Notes: generated from the sequence alone by a model not told the origin. A stretch of 64,000 nucleotides of DNA from Ruegeria sp. Alg231-54 (GCF_900143525.1 NZ_FREZ01000005.1:124003-188002), one strand, 5' to 3'; positions 25,941 through 36,433 are shown, counted from the stretch's first letter. A program made the numbers and translations.

Positions 25941-26098
25941 TCCGGTCACCAGGGTATTTCCAGAGACCAGGCAGAACAGCGCTGCAAAAATGCGTTCAGT
26001 CCTCCAAGTTTAATTTGACGTTCATTTTCCTTGGTGACAAATCACCAAAAGTCACGGTGCCAGGTTCTTTGGCCGGACTTTAATCAAAGGAATATCTA

Positions 26099-26422
26099 AT
26101 GAAATTGCGTGCAGCAGCAGCCTTGGCCGCAACTGTTCTTACGGCGACTTCGGCATTTGCCGAGGATCTTGAATTTCTGGTTGTGAATGAGTCCAGCGCG
26201 GATCTGGTCGAGTTCAATGTCTCACCTGCGTCTTCCGGCAGCTGGGAGGGCAACCTGCTGAGCGGTGGCTATGTCGCGCCCGATTATGAAATTGATGTTG
26301 TTATCGCGGATGGTCTGACCGCATGTGTCTACGATATTCGGGGGGCGTTCGACGATGGGTCGTCGGCTGAAGACTTCGGCCTGAATCTGTGTGATTTGGG
26401 TGAATATGTATTCACCGACTAA
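26099..26422 (+). CDS. Small secreted protein, unrecognised
   Basis: 107 residues with a clear signal peptide (MKLRAAAALAATVLTATSAFA, cut before EDLEFLVVN). The mature part is acidic, beta-rich, and has two cysteines about 24 residues apart (ACVYDI, NLCDLG) that could form a disulfide in the periplasm. AAAGGAATATCTA precedes the ATG. I recall similar short periplasmic proteins in Rhodobacteraceae but no function. It stands alone and ends at a bidirectional terminator shared with the RND operon. Confidence 0.75.
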   Translation: MKLRAAAALAATVLTATSAFAEDLEFLVVNESSADLVEFNVSPASSGSWEGNLLSGGYVAPDYEIDVVIADGLTACVYDIRGAFDDGSSAEDFGLNLCDLGEYVFTD

Positions 26423-26450
26423 GGCTTAGAGACTAAGTCGTGGAGAAGAA

Positions 26451-26478
26451 AAATGGCGAACCTTGCGGTTCGCCATTT
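26451..26478. terminator. Bidirectional Rho-independent terminator
   Basis: AAATGGCGAACC-TTGC-GGTTCGCCATTT is a perfect 12-bp stem with A/T flanks on both sides. It serves the small secreted gene on the plus strand and the RND transporter on the minus strand. Confidence 0.9.
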
Positions 26479-26481
26479 GTA

Positions 26482-29400
26482 TTACTCGGCCGCCTTTAGG
26501 GGTGACGTTGGCGGGTGATCAGGACGCTCGTCCTTGCCAGCATCCGGTGTGGGCGCGGTCGGCGTTTCATCCCCCCAGACAACCTCGGTAGCCTGTACCT
26601 GACGGGCAGCGTGACCAACCGCCATATCCTGGGCGATTTGGCTGGAACGGCCTGCGGTGGCCCGCGCTATCGCCTTGGCCAGCCGTACCGCATATATGGT
26701 GACCCACACCCGCAGGGCCAGGAACGATGGCGTCACGATCAGGGTCAGAACCGTTGCAATACCCAGCCCGAACACAACCGCCGTCGCCAGCTGTTTCCAC
26801 CACAGGGCAGTTGGGCTGTCGATGGAATAGCCGCCGTTGATGAAGTCCAGCGACAATCCGAACATCATCGGCGTCAGACCGGCCATCGTGGTCAAGGTGG
26901 TCAGCAGAACCGGCCGGATACGCGCCTCAGCCGTACGGATGATCGCCTCGATCCGGGGCATATAACGGCTGTATTCCTGATAGGTGTCGATGAGAACAAT
27001 GTTGTTGTTCACCACGATCCCCGCCAAGGCCACAATCCCTGTCCCGGTCATGATGATCGAGAACGGCTGCTGCATGACCATCATCCCGATCAAAACGCCG
27101 GTGGTCGAAAGCACAACAGCCAGCAGAACCAGCACCGAATTGTAGAACGAGTTGAACTGCGCCAGCAGGATCACAAACATCAGGCCTAAAGCAGCCAAGA
27201 AAGCGCTGGACAGGAAAGCCTGGCTTTCTGCCTGATCTTCCTGATCGCCGGTCCATTCCCAACTGACGGTGCTGCCGAAGGGATTGGTTTCAAGCCACTC
27301 GGTCAGCACTGCAATGCGTTCGTTGGGATTGATCAGGCTAATCCGGGCGTTTCCAGATTCCAGGTCGGCGCGCACCGCATCGACATCTTCCGCACCCGTC
27401 AACATGACAAGCTCGAAATTGCTGCCGGTCGGTCCAGCGAAGATCGCGCCTGTGGGTTCTGTACCTTCCACGACGCCGCGCACAACTGCCAGCCGCTGTT
27501 CCGTGCCGTCCGCGTTATCTATCACAACTTTGCTCAGACCCGGCTCAACATCCGCTTTCACATCGTAATAGCGCTGCTGGTTGATCCGGTTGATCTCGGC
27601 CAGTTTGGCCACAGGCTTGCGGGTGACAAAGTTCGACAAAGGCACTAGCCCATCCGGCGTACGCACCTTGAGCGTATCCAATGTCGACAAAACCCGGTCT
27701 TCATCGGGCAGGCGAACGCGGATTTCGATTTCCTCGTCCACGCTGTCGGGGCGCATTTCGCCCAGCAGCAGCCCGCGCGTGACCAGCTGCACCATCGCGC
27801 CCACGGTTGCCACATCTGCGCCAAAACGACCCGCTTTGGCAACGTCGACGTCGATTTGCCAGTCGATGCCGGGCAAGGGCAGGGTGTCTTCGATCTTGAT
27901 CAGGCCGGGTGTTTCATCGAACATCTTTCGGGCCGCAGCAGTGGCTGAGTTCAGTTCTTCCCAGCCATCCGCCTTGATGCGCAGATGAACGGGCTTGGCC
28001 GAGGCCGGACCCTGTTCCAGCGGCAGGATTTCCACGATGAAGCCCGGAATCTTCGCTAGTTCGGCGTTTAACTGATCCAGCACGAAGTCACCGTCATATT
28101 CCGGGGCAACCGTTTCACGGTCGATCAACCCGCCGAAGATCGGTTCGGACACGTTCGGCCGGTCTTCCCACGGGATGATTTCGAACTGGACGCGACCGAC
28201 AGTGTCTGCCGGTGCTTGAGCACCTCCATTGTTCTGGTTCAGCCCGCCTTCCCCGGCAAAGGAAAACACGTTCACGACTGCGGGGTGTGCACTGATAATT
28301 TCTTCGGCCGCCAGTACCATTTGGTCCTTTTCGACCAGCGATATGTTGCCGCGTGCACGAACATAGGCCGTGGCTTGCTCGGGTTCGCTTTCGACGAAGA
28401 ACTCCACACCCCGATTATTGTTCCCAAATGCGGTCATGACTGACATCACGGCGAAGCCAATGACGACAATCGAAACAATCGGCATGATCGGGTTGCCGAC
28501 TAGGAACTTGATGACATAGCCAAAGGGCGTGTGTTCGCGCGCCGTATGCACATGCTGATCGGGCGCGCGTTCGATTTTCGCGGCACTCAGTGTAACAGAA
28601 CCGGCAAATGCTCCGAAAATGAACAAGAAGGCACCAAGCAGAACTGCTCCGAATGCGCCTTCGGGCAACAAATAGGTCGGATTCAGCAGCTGCATCGCAC
28701 CAAGGAAGATCAGGTACAGCGATGGCGGCACCATAACCGCACGAACCCACCACCGGGTGCGTGCGCACAGCCAGTCGGATGTGCGTTCAAAGACGCGGCT
28801 CAGGCGGCCTGAAACACCACCCATGACAGGCAGATAGATCAGTGCAACGATCAACGAAGCGGACAGAACGAAGATCAGCGTGACAGGCAGCATGCCCATG
28901 AATTCACCTGGGACACCTGGCCAAAACAGCATGGGTAGGAAGGCGCACAATGTTGTGGCCGTGGATGACACGATAGGCCAGAACATACGCTGTGCGGCCT
29001 CGACATAGGCGTGCATCGGGCCGACGCCCTCTTTAATGCGCCGGTCAGCGTATTCCACAACAACAATGGCCCCGTCGACGAGCATACCCACTGCAAGGAT
29101 CAGGCCGAACATCACGATGTTCGAGATGCTGATGCCCATGACTGCCAGGAACGCAAAACACAGCAGGAATGAGGTCGGGATCGCAAAACCCACCAGCAAT
29201 GCGGCGCGTGTGCCCAAAGAGGCCAGAACAACGATCATCACCAGTGCGATGGCCGTCAGAACCGAGCCTTCCAACTGGCTGACCATCGAGCCGACGATGC
29301 GGCTTTGGTCGTTCGAGGTGCCCAGCTGGATTGCGGCCTGCATTTCGGGTGGCCATTTGGCCTGCGCAGCGGCAATGGTTTGTTTCACACCCTCGACTGT

Positions 29401-30279
29401 GTCGATCAGGTTGTAGCCCTTGCGCTTGACCACCTGCAGCGCGACGGTTTGTTCGCCGTTGAAACGGGCGGTGCCTTCGCGGTCTTCAAAAGTATAGTTG
29501 ATCTGCGCCAATTCCCCCAGGGTGACGACCCTGTCGCCGTTCACTTTGACCGGCAGGCCATAAACATCCTGCGCGGTTTTGAAGGAAGAGGGGATCTTGA
29601 CCGAGAATGTGCCCTGTGCGGTTTCAACCTCACCGGCAGCAATCAACTGATTGTTGTTACGCACCACATCGATGAGCTCGGCGGCGGTGACGTTGTACGC
29701 CTCAAGCCGAAGGGGATCGATGATGACCTCAAGCAATTCGTCGCGGTTGCCCGCGATACCGGCTTCGAGCACCGAATCCATCGCCTCAAGGTCGTCCTGC
29801 AAAGCCTTGGCGACCCGGGCCATAGTGCGTTCGGGGACTGCACCTGTCAGGTTGACGATAACGATGGGGAACTCTGAGAAATTGATCTCGGTCAGCGAGT
29901 ATTGCTCGGCTCCGTCGGGGAAATCGGCCTGCGCGCTGTTCATCGCGTCGCGCACATCAGCCATGATCGCGGTTTTGTCCCAGCCGAAATCGAACTCCAG
30001 CGCCACGCCCGCATACCCTTCGGCGGCGGTCGAGGTCATCTCTTTCAGCCCATCAAGGTCAGCAAGTTCGGTCTCCATTGGTTTGACCAACAGATTTTCC
30101 GAATCCTCGGCCGAGATGCCCGGAAACTGAACCGAGACAAACAGGGCAGGGATTTCAATGTCGGGCTCGCCTTCCTTCGGCAGGCTGACATAGGCAAAGC
30201 CGCCAATCACCAATGAGATGGCGATGAAGGCCAGAACCATTCTGGCCCGGCCGGCGGCCCAACTGACGATTCCGGTCAT
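26482..30279 (-). CDS. RND-type efflux transporter permease
   Basis: 1265 residues, AcrB/MexF-like (HAE1) inner-membrane proton-driven pump. The N-terminal GFAYVSLPKEGEPDIEIP and AEDSENLLVKPMETEL, the conserved GMLVDGAIVVVEYADRRI with the proton-relay Asp region, and the C-terminal VILLAQFNSFYNSVLVLLAVVLS are typical. It is about 200 residues longer than AcrB, mainly through an insert after the first membrane half (near 520-620), as in other alphaproteobacterial members. It overlaps the upstream fusion-protein gene by 4 bp (ATGA). No outer-membrane TolC partner is in the operon, so a shared TolC is assumed. Substrate unknown. Confidence 0.93.
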   Translation of the reverse strand: MTGIVSWAAGRARMVLAFIAISLVIGGFAYVSLPKEGEPDIEIPALFVSVQFPGISAEDSENLLVKPMETELADLDGLKEMTSTAAEGYAGVALEFDFGWDKTAIMADVRDAMNSAQADFPDGAEQYSLTEINFSEFPIVIVNLTGAVPERTMARVAKALQDDLEAMDSVLEAGIAGNRDELLEVIIDPLRLEAYNVTAAELIDVVRNNNQLIAAGEVETAQGTFSVKIPSSFKTAQDVYGLPVKVNGDRVVTLGELAQINYTFEDREGTARFNGEQTVALQVVKRKGYNLIDTVEGVKQTIAAAQAKWPPEMQAAIQLGTSNDQSRIVGSMVSQLEGSVLTAIALVMIVVLASLGTRAALLVGFAIPTSFLLCFAFLAVMGISISNIVMFGLILAVGMLVDGAIVVVEYADRRIKEGVGPMHAYVEAAQRMFWPIVSSTATTLCAFLPMLFWPGVPGEFMGMLPVTLIFVLSASLIVALIYLPVMGGVSGRLSRVFERTSDWLCARTRWWVRAVMVPPSLYLIFLGAMQLLNPTYLLPEGAFGAVLLGAFLFIFGAFAGSVTLSAAKIERAPDQHVHTAREHTPFGYVIKFLVGNPIMPIVSIVVIGFAVMSVMTAFGNNNRGVEFFVESEPEQATAYVRARGNISLVEKDQMVLAAEEIISAHPAVVNVFSFAGEGGLNQNNGGAQAPADTVGRVQFEIIPWEDRPNVSEPIFGGLIDRETVAPEYDGDFVLDQLNAELAKIPGFIVEILPLEQGPASAKPVHLRIKADGWEELNSATAAARKMFDETPGLIKIEDTLPLPGIDWQIDVDVAKAGRFGADVATVGAMVQLVTRGLLLGEMRPDSVDEEIEIRVRLPDEDRVLSTLDTLKVRTPDGLVPLSNFVTRKPVAKLAEINRINQQRYYDVKADVEPGLSKVVIDNADGTEQRLAVVRGVVEGTEPTGAIFAGPTGSNFELVMLTGAEDVDAVRADLESGNARISLINPNERIAVLTEWLETNPFGSTVSWEWTGDQEDQAESQAFLSSAFLAALGLMFVILLAQFNSFYNSVLVLLAVVLSTTGVLIGMMVMQQPFSIIMTGTGIVALAGIVVNNNIVLIDTYQEYSRYMPRIEAIIRTAEARIRPVLLTTLTTMAGLTPMMFGLSLDFINGGYSIDSPTALWWKQLATAVVFGLGIATVLTLIVTPSFLALRVWVTIYAVRLAKAIARATAGRSSQIAQDMAVGHAARQVQATEVVWGDETPTAPTPDAGKDERPDHPPTSPLKAAE

Positions 30280-31508
30280 TTCGAAGTTTCCCGATATGTG
30301 GGTTCAACTGTGACGCCGCGGGTCACGAACTCTTGCCCGATGACGATGATGTCCACAGTTTCCGGCAGGCCACCGACCCAAACGCCTTCGGCGGTATCAC
30401 GCAGAAGAACGACAGGTTGGAAATCGACGACGTTGCTCTGGCCAATGGTGCGGACACCGAGTTGACCGTTATTGCTCAGCGTCAGTGCCGATTGCGGCAG
30501 GAAATGCGCTTTGGCCCCGGCGGCCGAAATGCGGATGTCGGCGGTTTGGCCGTCCCGAATGGCCAGTTCCGGGTTCGGAACAGTGATTTCGACCTCAAAC
30601 GTACGGGTTGTTTCATCGGCCGAGCGGCTCAGGAATGTCACACGACCAGAAACCTGGAGGCCAGTGACCAACTGCGCCGTGGCTTCGGTTCCGACAATGA
30701 TGCGGTTCACCTCGGTTTCCGGCACAAAACCCACCAGCTTGATCGGATCCAGTTGGATAACGGTCGCGCACAGCGCGCCGGGCTGCATCAAGCTGCCTAA
30801 TTCGGCGGTATCGCTTTCCAACAACCCTTTGAAGGGCGCTTTGATGGTCTGGCGGTCGATTTCGCGTTCCGCGGCTTTGACCTCGGCGGTTGCGGCTTCG
30901 ATTCCGGCGCGGGTGGCCTCAAGACCGGCTTCGGCGGTCTTGATACCAGCCTCAGCGGTTCTCATCGCCGCCTCGCTTGAGATTCTGCGTGTCTCAGATC
31001 CAAACCCGGAGTCAGACAGTTTATTCGCAGCCGTCAGGTTGATCTCGGCCTCAGCGACGCGTGCATGCGCTTCTTCCAGGCGGGCTTCGGCTTCTGGAAT
31101 GCGGCTTTGGGCTTCTAACTTGGCGGCCTTCGCTTCGGCCAAACTGGCGGGGCGGGTGCCTGGGTCAAGCTCGCACAGAAGATCGCCGGCTTCGACGAAC
31201 GTGCCTTTGCGCTTGGGCTCTGAGATGACGGTCGATGTGGTTTCGGCCAGTACTTCGACCTGACGATTGGCCTTGGTCTGGCCCCGCAACAACACAGCGC
31301 TGTCAATTTCACGTGCAGTTGACCTAACGGCAACGACGCCAATCGTCGCCTGATCCACGTCCGCGACTTCGCCAGATTCGCTGGCAACCTCAGGGCTGGC
31401 CTCGGCTTCCGCGCGCCCGGCGAAAGAGAACAGGCTGTCCCGTTCGAAAACCAAAAAAAACAAAACAACAATAACCAAAGCGGCGTTTACTAATGAAATC
31501 AATCGCAT
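30276..31508 (-). CDS. RND efflux periplasmic adaptor (membrane fusion protein)
   Basis: 410 residues. An N-terminal membrane anchor (VNAALVIVVLFFLVF) is followed by a lipoyl half (VEVLAETTSTVISEPKRKGTFVEAGDLLCELDPGT), a long alpha-hairpin (about 120-225, AEARLEEAHARVAEAEINL and repeated TAEAGIKTAEAGLEATRAGI heptads), the second lipoyl half (IKAPFKGLLES) and a beta-barrel. It bridges the RND pump to an outer-membrane channel. The gene is first in the operon; a TetR-like dyad lies about 90 bp upstream. Confidence 0.92.
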   Translation of the reverse strand: MRLISLVNAALVIVVLFFLVFERDSLFSFAGRAEAEASPEVASESGEVADVDQATIGVVAVRSTAREIDSAVLLRGQTKANRQVEVLAETTSTVISEPKRKGTFVEAGDLLCELDPGTRPASLAEAKAAKLEAQSRIPEAEARLEEAHARVAEAEINLTAANKLSDSGFGSETRRISSEAAMRTAEAGIKTAEAGLEATRAGIEAATAEVKAAEREIDRQTIKAPFKGLLESDTAELGSLMQPGALCATVIQLDPIKLVGFVPETEVNRIIVGTEATAQLVTGLQVSGRVTFLSRSADETTRTFEVEITVPNPELAIRDGQTADIRISAAGAKAHFLPQSALTLSNNGQLGVRTIGQSNVVDFQPVVLLRDTAEGVWVGGLPETVDIIVIGQEFVTRGVTVEPTYRETSK

Positions 31509-31593
31509 GCAGGACTACTCCCAGAATTCTGCGCCACATATTTTTTGCGGTCATGCTAGAAAGTGGGGACGACTATGTATCGTTTCCACACTA

Positions 31594-31612
31594 AACTGAA
31601 TAGTTCGGTTTG
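31594..31612. promoter_or_regulatory. TetR/AcrR-like operator upstream of the RND operon
   Basis: AAACTGAATAGTTCGGTTT is a dyad with AAAC-x-GAA/TTC-x-GTTT half-sites, the shape of operators bound by TetR-family repressors of RND pumps. It lies in the divergent region between the adaptor gene and the yfgM-like gene. No tetR gene is adjacent. Confidence 0.4.
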
Positions 31613-31733
31613 TTTTTTTCTACAAGAGGGCAGGCCACCGGCGGGATTGTAAAAAATCGGGCTCTTGGCTTGGCGATTGCGCCGGGGTATGACATGGCGC
31701 CATACACCAAGGATGCAGCCCCGGAGGGCAAGG

Positions 31734-32405
31734 ATGAGCGACGTCGACAGTTTTATTGATGAGGTGACCGAAGAGGTGCGCCGGGACCGTCTGTTCTTGC
31801 TATTGCGCAGATGGGGTTGGGTCGGTGTGCTTGTGGTTGTCCTGATCGTGGGCGGTGCTGCGTTCAATGAAGTCCGCAAGTCGCGCGCAACCAGTCAGGC
31901 GCAGGATTTGGGTGATTCAATCCTGGCGGCGCTGGCACAGAATCAGTCGGAAGACCGTGCAGCCAGCCTAGCCGCTGTCGAAACGCAGTCGCCGGGTGGG
32001 GATGCGGTTCTTAACATGCTGTTGTCGGCCTCTCAGGTTGAGGCCGGATCAGAGCAGGATGCGGTTGCCAGCCTGAATGCCATTGCGTCCCAAGGGGATC
32101 TGCCGGAAATCTATCGCGCGATCGCGGCTTTCAAGGCGCTGCTGTTGCAGAGCGAAACTCTGCCCGCAGCCGATCGCCGTCTTCAATTCGAAGCGTTGGC
32201 TGCGCCGGGTGCTCCGCTGCGGTTGCTGGCCGAAGAACAGTTGGCCCTGATCGATGTGTCCGAGGGCAATGTTGACGCGGCCATCACGCGGCTTCAGGCC
32301 TTGCGTCAGGACGCAGAAGTTGGCGTGGATCAGCAACAGCGTGCGGCTCAGTTGATTGTAGCGCTGGGTGGCGAACCAGAGCCGTTGATCGCCCGGCAGG
32401 GCTGA
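31734..32405 (+). CDS. YfgM/TPR-like membrane-anchored protein
   Basis: 223 residues. The start at 31734 follows GGAGGGCAAGG, and the family start SDVDSFIDEVTEEVRRDRLFLLLRRWGW fits; one membrane helix (GVLVVVLIVGGAAFNEV) is followed by a periplasmic TPR-like domain. E. coli YfgM sits at the Sec translocon with PpiD, and yfgM-bamB-der is a conserved order also seen here, so a role as a periplasmic chaperone at the translocon is inferred. BamB follows after 42 bp. It belongs to the alphaproteobacterial tetratricopeptide group rather than being a close E. coli match. Confidence 0.8.
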   Translation: MSDVDSFIDEVTEEVRRDRLFLLLRRWGWVGVLVVVLIVGGAAFNEVRKSRATSQAQDLGDSILAALAQNQSEDRAASLAAVETQSPGGDAVLNMLLSASQVEAGSEQDAVASLNAIASQGDLPEIYRAIAAFKALLLQSETLPAADRRLQFEALAAPGAPLRLLAEEQLALIDVSEGNVDAAITRLQALRQDAEVGVDQQQRAAQLIVALGGEPEPLIARQG

Positions 32406-32447
32406 TCCGGTGGCGGCAGGAAAACTTACAGGCGAGTTCGGAACATC

Positions 32448-33770
32448 ATGGTAGCAAGTCTATTCTCCCGTATTGGATTGCCGATGGCAGCCCTTTCATT
32501 GACCCTGGTCGCCGCCTGCCGGGAACCCGAGGTTATCTTGCCGGGACCGCGAGAAGATATCCGGCCCGCTGCCGATACCGAAACCGTGGAAACCCGCGGC
32601 TCAAAACCGATCAGCCTTCCGGCGCAAAGAGCCAACGCAAGCTGGCCGCAAAGCCCGGGTACGGCCGCGTTTCGGACGACCAATGCACAGTTGCGCGCAA
32701 CGCCGCAGCGCATCTGGTCCGCATCAATCGGTCAGGGTGACTCGCGCAAGCAGCGGATCACGGCTGATCCCGTTGTTGCGGGCGGGTTGATCTATACGCT
32801 TGATGCCGGCGCAACGGTGTCTGCAGTGTCGCCGCAAGGGCAGGTTGTTTGGAACACCGATCTTATTCCGCCAAGTGATGGCGACTCGGATGCCACGGGT
32901 GGTGGCATGGCCTATGACAACGGTGTGCTTTATGTGTCTTCCGGTTATGGCCGCCTGACAGCGCTGGATGCCAAAACCGGTGCAGTTCGTTGGCAAAAAA
33001 GGTTGAATGCGACCGGTAGCGGCGCGCCTTTGGTCAGTAACGGGCTTCTGTATCTGGTGGCAGGTGACGAAACTGGCTGGGCGGTCAACACCAAGGACGG
33101 CCGCATCGCCTGGCAAATTCAGGGCACCCCAAGCGTTGGAAACGTTCTGGGTGCGCCGGCGCCAGTGATTGCATCAGATTTTTCCGTGTTTGCCTTTGGC
33201 TCGGGTGATGTCGCAGCGACGTTCCGTCGAGGGGGTATTCGCCGCTGGAACGCATCAGTGGCCGGGGGACGCCGCGGACGTGCGGCGGCGCAGATCGTCG
33301 ATGTAACCGGTGGACCAATGGTTGCGGGCGATAAGATCTATATCGGCAACCATTCCGGGCGCACAGTCGCGTTTGACGCCAATTCCGGCGAACGGATATG
33401 GACCGCAGACGAGGGGGCCGTCGATACGGTCTGGGCCGCTGGCAACAGTATTTTCCTAATCAGCGACCGCAGCCAACTGGTCCGATTGGACGCTGCGACC
33501 GGAGCGATTGTCTGGGCGCAGGACCTGCCGGGTTTTGTCAAGGATAAGCCGGGACGCCGGGGCCCAGTCTACGCGCATTATGGTCCGATCATAGCGGGTG
33601 GGCGCATCGTTATCGCCTCGAATGACGGCTATGTTCGGTTCTTCAGCCCTGTTGACGGAGCACTCGTGAACCGTGTCGAAGTGCCAGGTGGCGCGACCAC
33701 GGCACCGGTTGTGGCGGGTCAAACACTGTACGTCGTGTCGACCAAAGGTGATTTGCACGCTTTCCGTTGA
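32448..33770 (+). CDS. bamB: BamB-like outer-membrane assembly lipoprotein
   Basis: 440 residues. The N-terminus has a lipobox, LSLTLVAAC with the lipidated Cys about residue 23, followed by PQQ-like beta-propeller repeats: GGLIYTLDAGATVSAVSPQGQVVW, GRLTALDAKTGAVRWQKRL, GWAVNTKDGRIAWQI, RTVAFDANSGERIW, SQLVRLDAATGAIVW and YVRFFSPVDGALV. BamB helps BamA fold outer-membrane proteins. At 440 residues it is longer than E. coli BamB (about 390), with an N-terminal linker. The gene lies between the yfgM-like gene and der, the conserved arrangement. Confidence 0.88.
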   Translation: MVASLFSRIGLPMAALSLTLVAACREPEVILPGPREDIRPAADTETVETRGSKPISLPAQRANASWPQSPGTAAFRTTNAQLRATPQRIWSASIGQGDSRKQRITADPVVAGGLIYTLDAGATVSAVSPQGQVVWNTDLIPPSDGDSDATGGGMAYDNGVLYVSSGYGRLTALDAKTGAVRWQKRLNATGSGAPLVSNGLLYLVAGDETGWAVNTKDGRIAWQIQGTPSVGNVLGAPAPVIASDFSVFAFGSGDVAATFRRGGIRRWNASVAGGRRGRAAAQIVDVTGGPMVAGDKIYIGNHSGRTVAFDANSGERIWTADEGAVDTVWAAGNSIFLISDRSQLVRLDAATGAIVWAQDLPGFVKDKPGRRGPVYAHYGPIIAGGRIVIASNDGYVRFFSPVDGALVNRVEVPGGATTAPVVAGQTLYVVSTKGDLHAFR

Positions 33771-33818
33771 CCACAAGATGCGCTAAAGGGCGCGTCTGAG
33801 TCTTGAAAGTTGAGTATC

Positions 33819-35282
33819 ATGTCGCTGACCCTCGCCATCGTGGGGCGCCCGAATGTGGGCAAATCCACCCTGTTCAATCGCCTTGTGGGCAAACGTCTGG
33901 CTTTGGTCGACGACCAGCCCGGCGTGACGCGCGATTTGCGCGAAGGCCAAGGGCGTTTGGGGGATCTGCGCTTTACCGTGATCGACACTGCGGGGCTTGA
34001 GGACGCGACCGACGACAGCCTTGAGGGCCGCATGCGCCGCCTGACCGAGCGTGCAGTGGACATGGCAGATGTCTGCCTGTTCATGATTGACGCGCGCGTC
34101 GGGGTCACGCCGACCGACGAATTGTTTGCCGAGATTCTGCGCAAACGTTCCAAACATGTGATCCTTGCGGCCAACAAGGCCGAAGGAAACGCAGCGGATG
34201 CGGGTGTGCTTGAAGCCTATAACCTTGGTCTGGGTGAGCCGGTGCGCCTGTCGGGCGAGCATGGCGAGGGGATGACTGATCTTTATTCCCAGCTTATGCC
34301 GTTGGCCGATGCCGCCGAAGAACAGGCGGTCGAGGATGCGCCGGAAACCGATATTGAACTGGATGAAGACGGCGAGGGCGAGACGCCCCTGATCAGCGCT
34401 GAAAAGCCTTTGCAGGTGGCAGTTGTCGGCCGCCCGAACGCCGGTAAATCCACATTGATCAACAAGATCATTGGGGAAGACCGCCTGCTGACCGGGCCAG
34501 AGGCTGGTATTACACGCGATGCCATCAGTCTGCGGATCGACTGGGCCGACCCGGACGGGGACAGCACGCCAATGCGTATCTTTGATACGGCCGGTATGCG
34601 TAAAAAAGCCAAGGTGCAGGAAAAGCTTGAAAAGCTTTCAGTCTCGGATGGTCTGCGTGCTGTGAAATTTGCTGAAGTAGTGGTGGTTCTGCTGGACGCC
34701 GCCATCCCCTTCGAACAGCAGGACCTGCGTATTGCCGATCTGGCCGAGCGCGAGGGTCGCGCCGTTGTTGTCGCCATCAACAAATGGGACATCGAAGAAG
34801 ACAAACAGGAAAAGCTGCGGGATCTGAAAGAGTCGTTCGAGCGTTTGCTGCCGCAATTGCGTGGCGCACCGCTGGTGACGGTCTCGGCAAAGACGGGCCG
34901 GGGGCTAGAGCGCCTGCGCGCCGCGATTCTGCGGGCCCATGACATCTGGAACCGCCGTGTGCCGACGGCCGCGCTGAACCGCTGGCTGACGGCCATGTTG
35001 GAACAGCACCCGCCGCCAGCCCCGCAAGGTCGCCGGATCAAGCTGCGTTACATGACCCAAGCGAAAACCCGACCGCCGGGCTTTGTTGTCATGTGTTCGC
35101 ACCCTGACAAGATGCCAGCCAGTTACACCCGGTATCTGGTCAACGGTCTGCGCGAATCTTTTGACATGCCCGGTACTCCGATCCGCCTGACTTTGCGCGG
35201 GCAGGGGGACAAGAACCCGTACAAGGGTCGCCGCAAGAAAAACGCGGGCGCCTTGGCCAAACATCTCAAGGGTCGCGCGTAA
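33819..35282 (+). CDS. der: Ribosome-assembly GTPase Der (EngA)
   Basis: 487 residues with two G domains and a C-terminal KH-like domain, the unique Der layout. First G domain: [19 protein letters not shown]. Second: [10 protein letters not shown] near residue 205, [24 protein letters not shown]. The KH-like part includes [20 protein letters not shown] and a basic tail ([17 protein letters not shown]). It is needed for 50S ribosome maturation. The ATG at 33819 is used; the TTG three codons earlier is less likely. Confidence 0.97.
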   Translation: MSLTLAIVGRPNVGKSTLFNRLVGKRLALVDDQPGVTRDLREGQGRLGDLRFTVIDTAGLEDATDDSLEGRMRRLTERAVDMADVCLFMIDARVGVTPTDELFAEILRKRSKHVILAANKAEGNAADAGVLEAYNLGLGEPVRLSGEHGEGMTDLYSQLMPLADAAEEQAVEDAPETDIELDEDGEGETPLISAEKPLQVAVVGRPNAGKSTLINKIIGEDRLLTGPEAGITRDAISLRIDWADPDGDSTPMRIFDTAGMRKKAKVQEKLEKLSVSDGLRAVKFAEVVVVLLDAAIPFEQQDLRIADLAEREGRAVVVAINKWDIEEDKQEKLRDLKESFERLLPQLRGAPLVTVSAKTGRGLERLRAAILRAHDIWNRRVPTAALNRWLTAMLEQHPPPAPQGRRIKLRYMTQAKTRPPGFVVMCSHPDKMPASYTRYLVNGLRESFDMPGTPIRLTLRGQGDKNPYKGRRKKNAGALAKHLKGRA

Positions 35283-35446
35283 CTGCGCCAATTTTCAGCA
35301 TTTTCGGCTGAGGGGCGTGACAGCCCCATTTCCCCGCGCTAGCATTCACTGGCGTGCATCTGTTTTTGTATGCGCGTAATTTCACGCGGAGCTTCCGCAC
35401 CAGTTTTTGATAACCACTGGACCTAACCAACGTGGGGAGCGGCTGG

Positions 35447-36433
35447 ATGGATCTGAGGGAATACACTCGGCAATACGCGGTTCAGGACAACAGATTGGCC
35501 GCGCTGAGCTATTTTGGAACCTTCGCGATGTATTTCACATCGCTGGCGCTGGCGATTGCCTATGTGGATCGCTGGTATGTCATGATCCCGGCCGGGGTCG
35601 TCTTTGCCTTTTCGGCGGTGCGCCTGTACGTGCTTCAGCACGATTGCGGGCATCACTCGCTGTTTGAGACACGTCGCCAAAACGAGTGGGCGGGGCACGG
35701 GCTTTCGCCGTTCACCTTTGCGCCCTTCGAGGTGATGAAACAGAATCACAACCTGCACCATGCCGGTATCGGCAATCTCGAGCACCGCGAGACGGGCGAA
35801 ATCCATACGATGACCGTGCGGGAATGGAACAAGGCGGATTGGAAAGCGCGCCTGTTTTACAGGCTCTACCGAAATCCCTTCATCCTGGTTCCGGCCGGGG
35901 CGCTGTTCACGTATTTCATCCGCTATCGGTGGCCCAAGAACACGATTCGGTTTGGCGTGAAGGGTGTATTGCTCCACAACTTGTCGATCATCGTCTTTCT
36001 TGGCCTTCTTTACCTGATAGCTGGCACCACGGGTATTCTGGTCTGGTTGGTGTTTTCGCTTTTGGGCGGAATGCTGGGTGTGTTTTTGGTCTATCTGCAG
36101 CACAATTTCGAAGACACATACTGGGACCGTCGTCCGGATCTGGACCCGCAACTAGCGGCGCTGCAGGGATCATCGGCGTTGGATTTCGGGTGGTGGTTCG
36201 ACAATGCGGTTGCGTGCATCACGCTGCACGACATCCATCATTTCAATGCGCGCATTCCGTCTTATCGGCTGCGTGCATGCCACTACAACCTACCGCCCGA
36301 ATTCACGCCCCGCCGGATCAAATTCCCCGAGGCTGTTGCCGCTTTAAATCTGAAACTGTGGGACGAAGACGCCAAGCGGCTTGTTCCGTTTCCCGGAAAG
36401 GATCAATCCGGTAACCTCGCACACAGTAGCTGA
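35447..36433 (+). CDS. Membrane fatty acid desaturase
   Basis: 328 residues. The three histidine boxes of the di-iron membrane desaturase family are present: HDCGHHS near residue 67, HNLHH near residue 102 and HDIHHF near residue 258, separated by hydrophobic pairs of helices. It probably introduces a double bond into acyl chains or a related lipid. The ATG at 35447 follows GGGGAGCGG; a GTG five codons before is possible. It is monocistronic. The substrate (fatty acid, carotenoid or other lipid) cannot be told from the boxes. Confidence 0.88.
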   Translation: MDLREYTRQYAVQDNRLAALSYFGTFAMYFTSLALAIAYVDRWYVMIPAGVVFAFSAVRLYVLQHDCGHHSLFETRRQNEWAGHGLSPFTFAPFEVMKQNHNLHHAGIGNLEHRETGEIHTMTVREWNKADWKARLFYRLYRNPFILVPAGALFTYFIRYRWPKNTIRFGVKGVLLHNLSIIVFLGLLYLIAGTTGILVWLVFSLLGGMLGVFLVYLQHNFEDTYWDRRPDLDPQLAALQGSSALDFGWWFDNAVACITLHDIHHFNARIPSYRLRACHYNLPPEFTPRRIKFPEAVAALNLKLWDEDAKRLVPFPGKDQSGNLAHSS

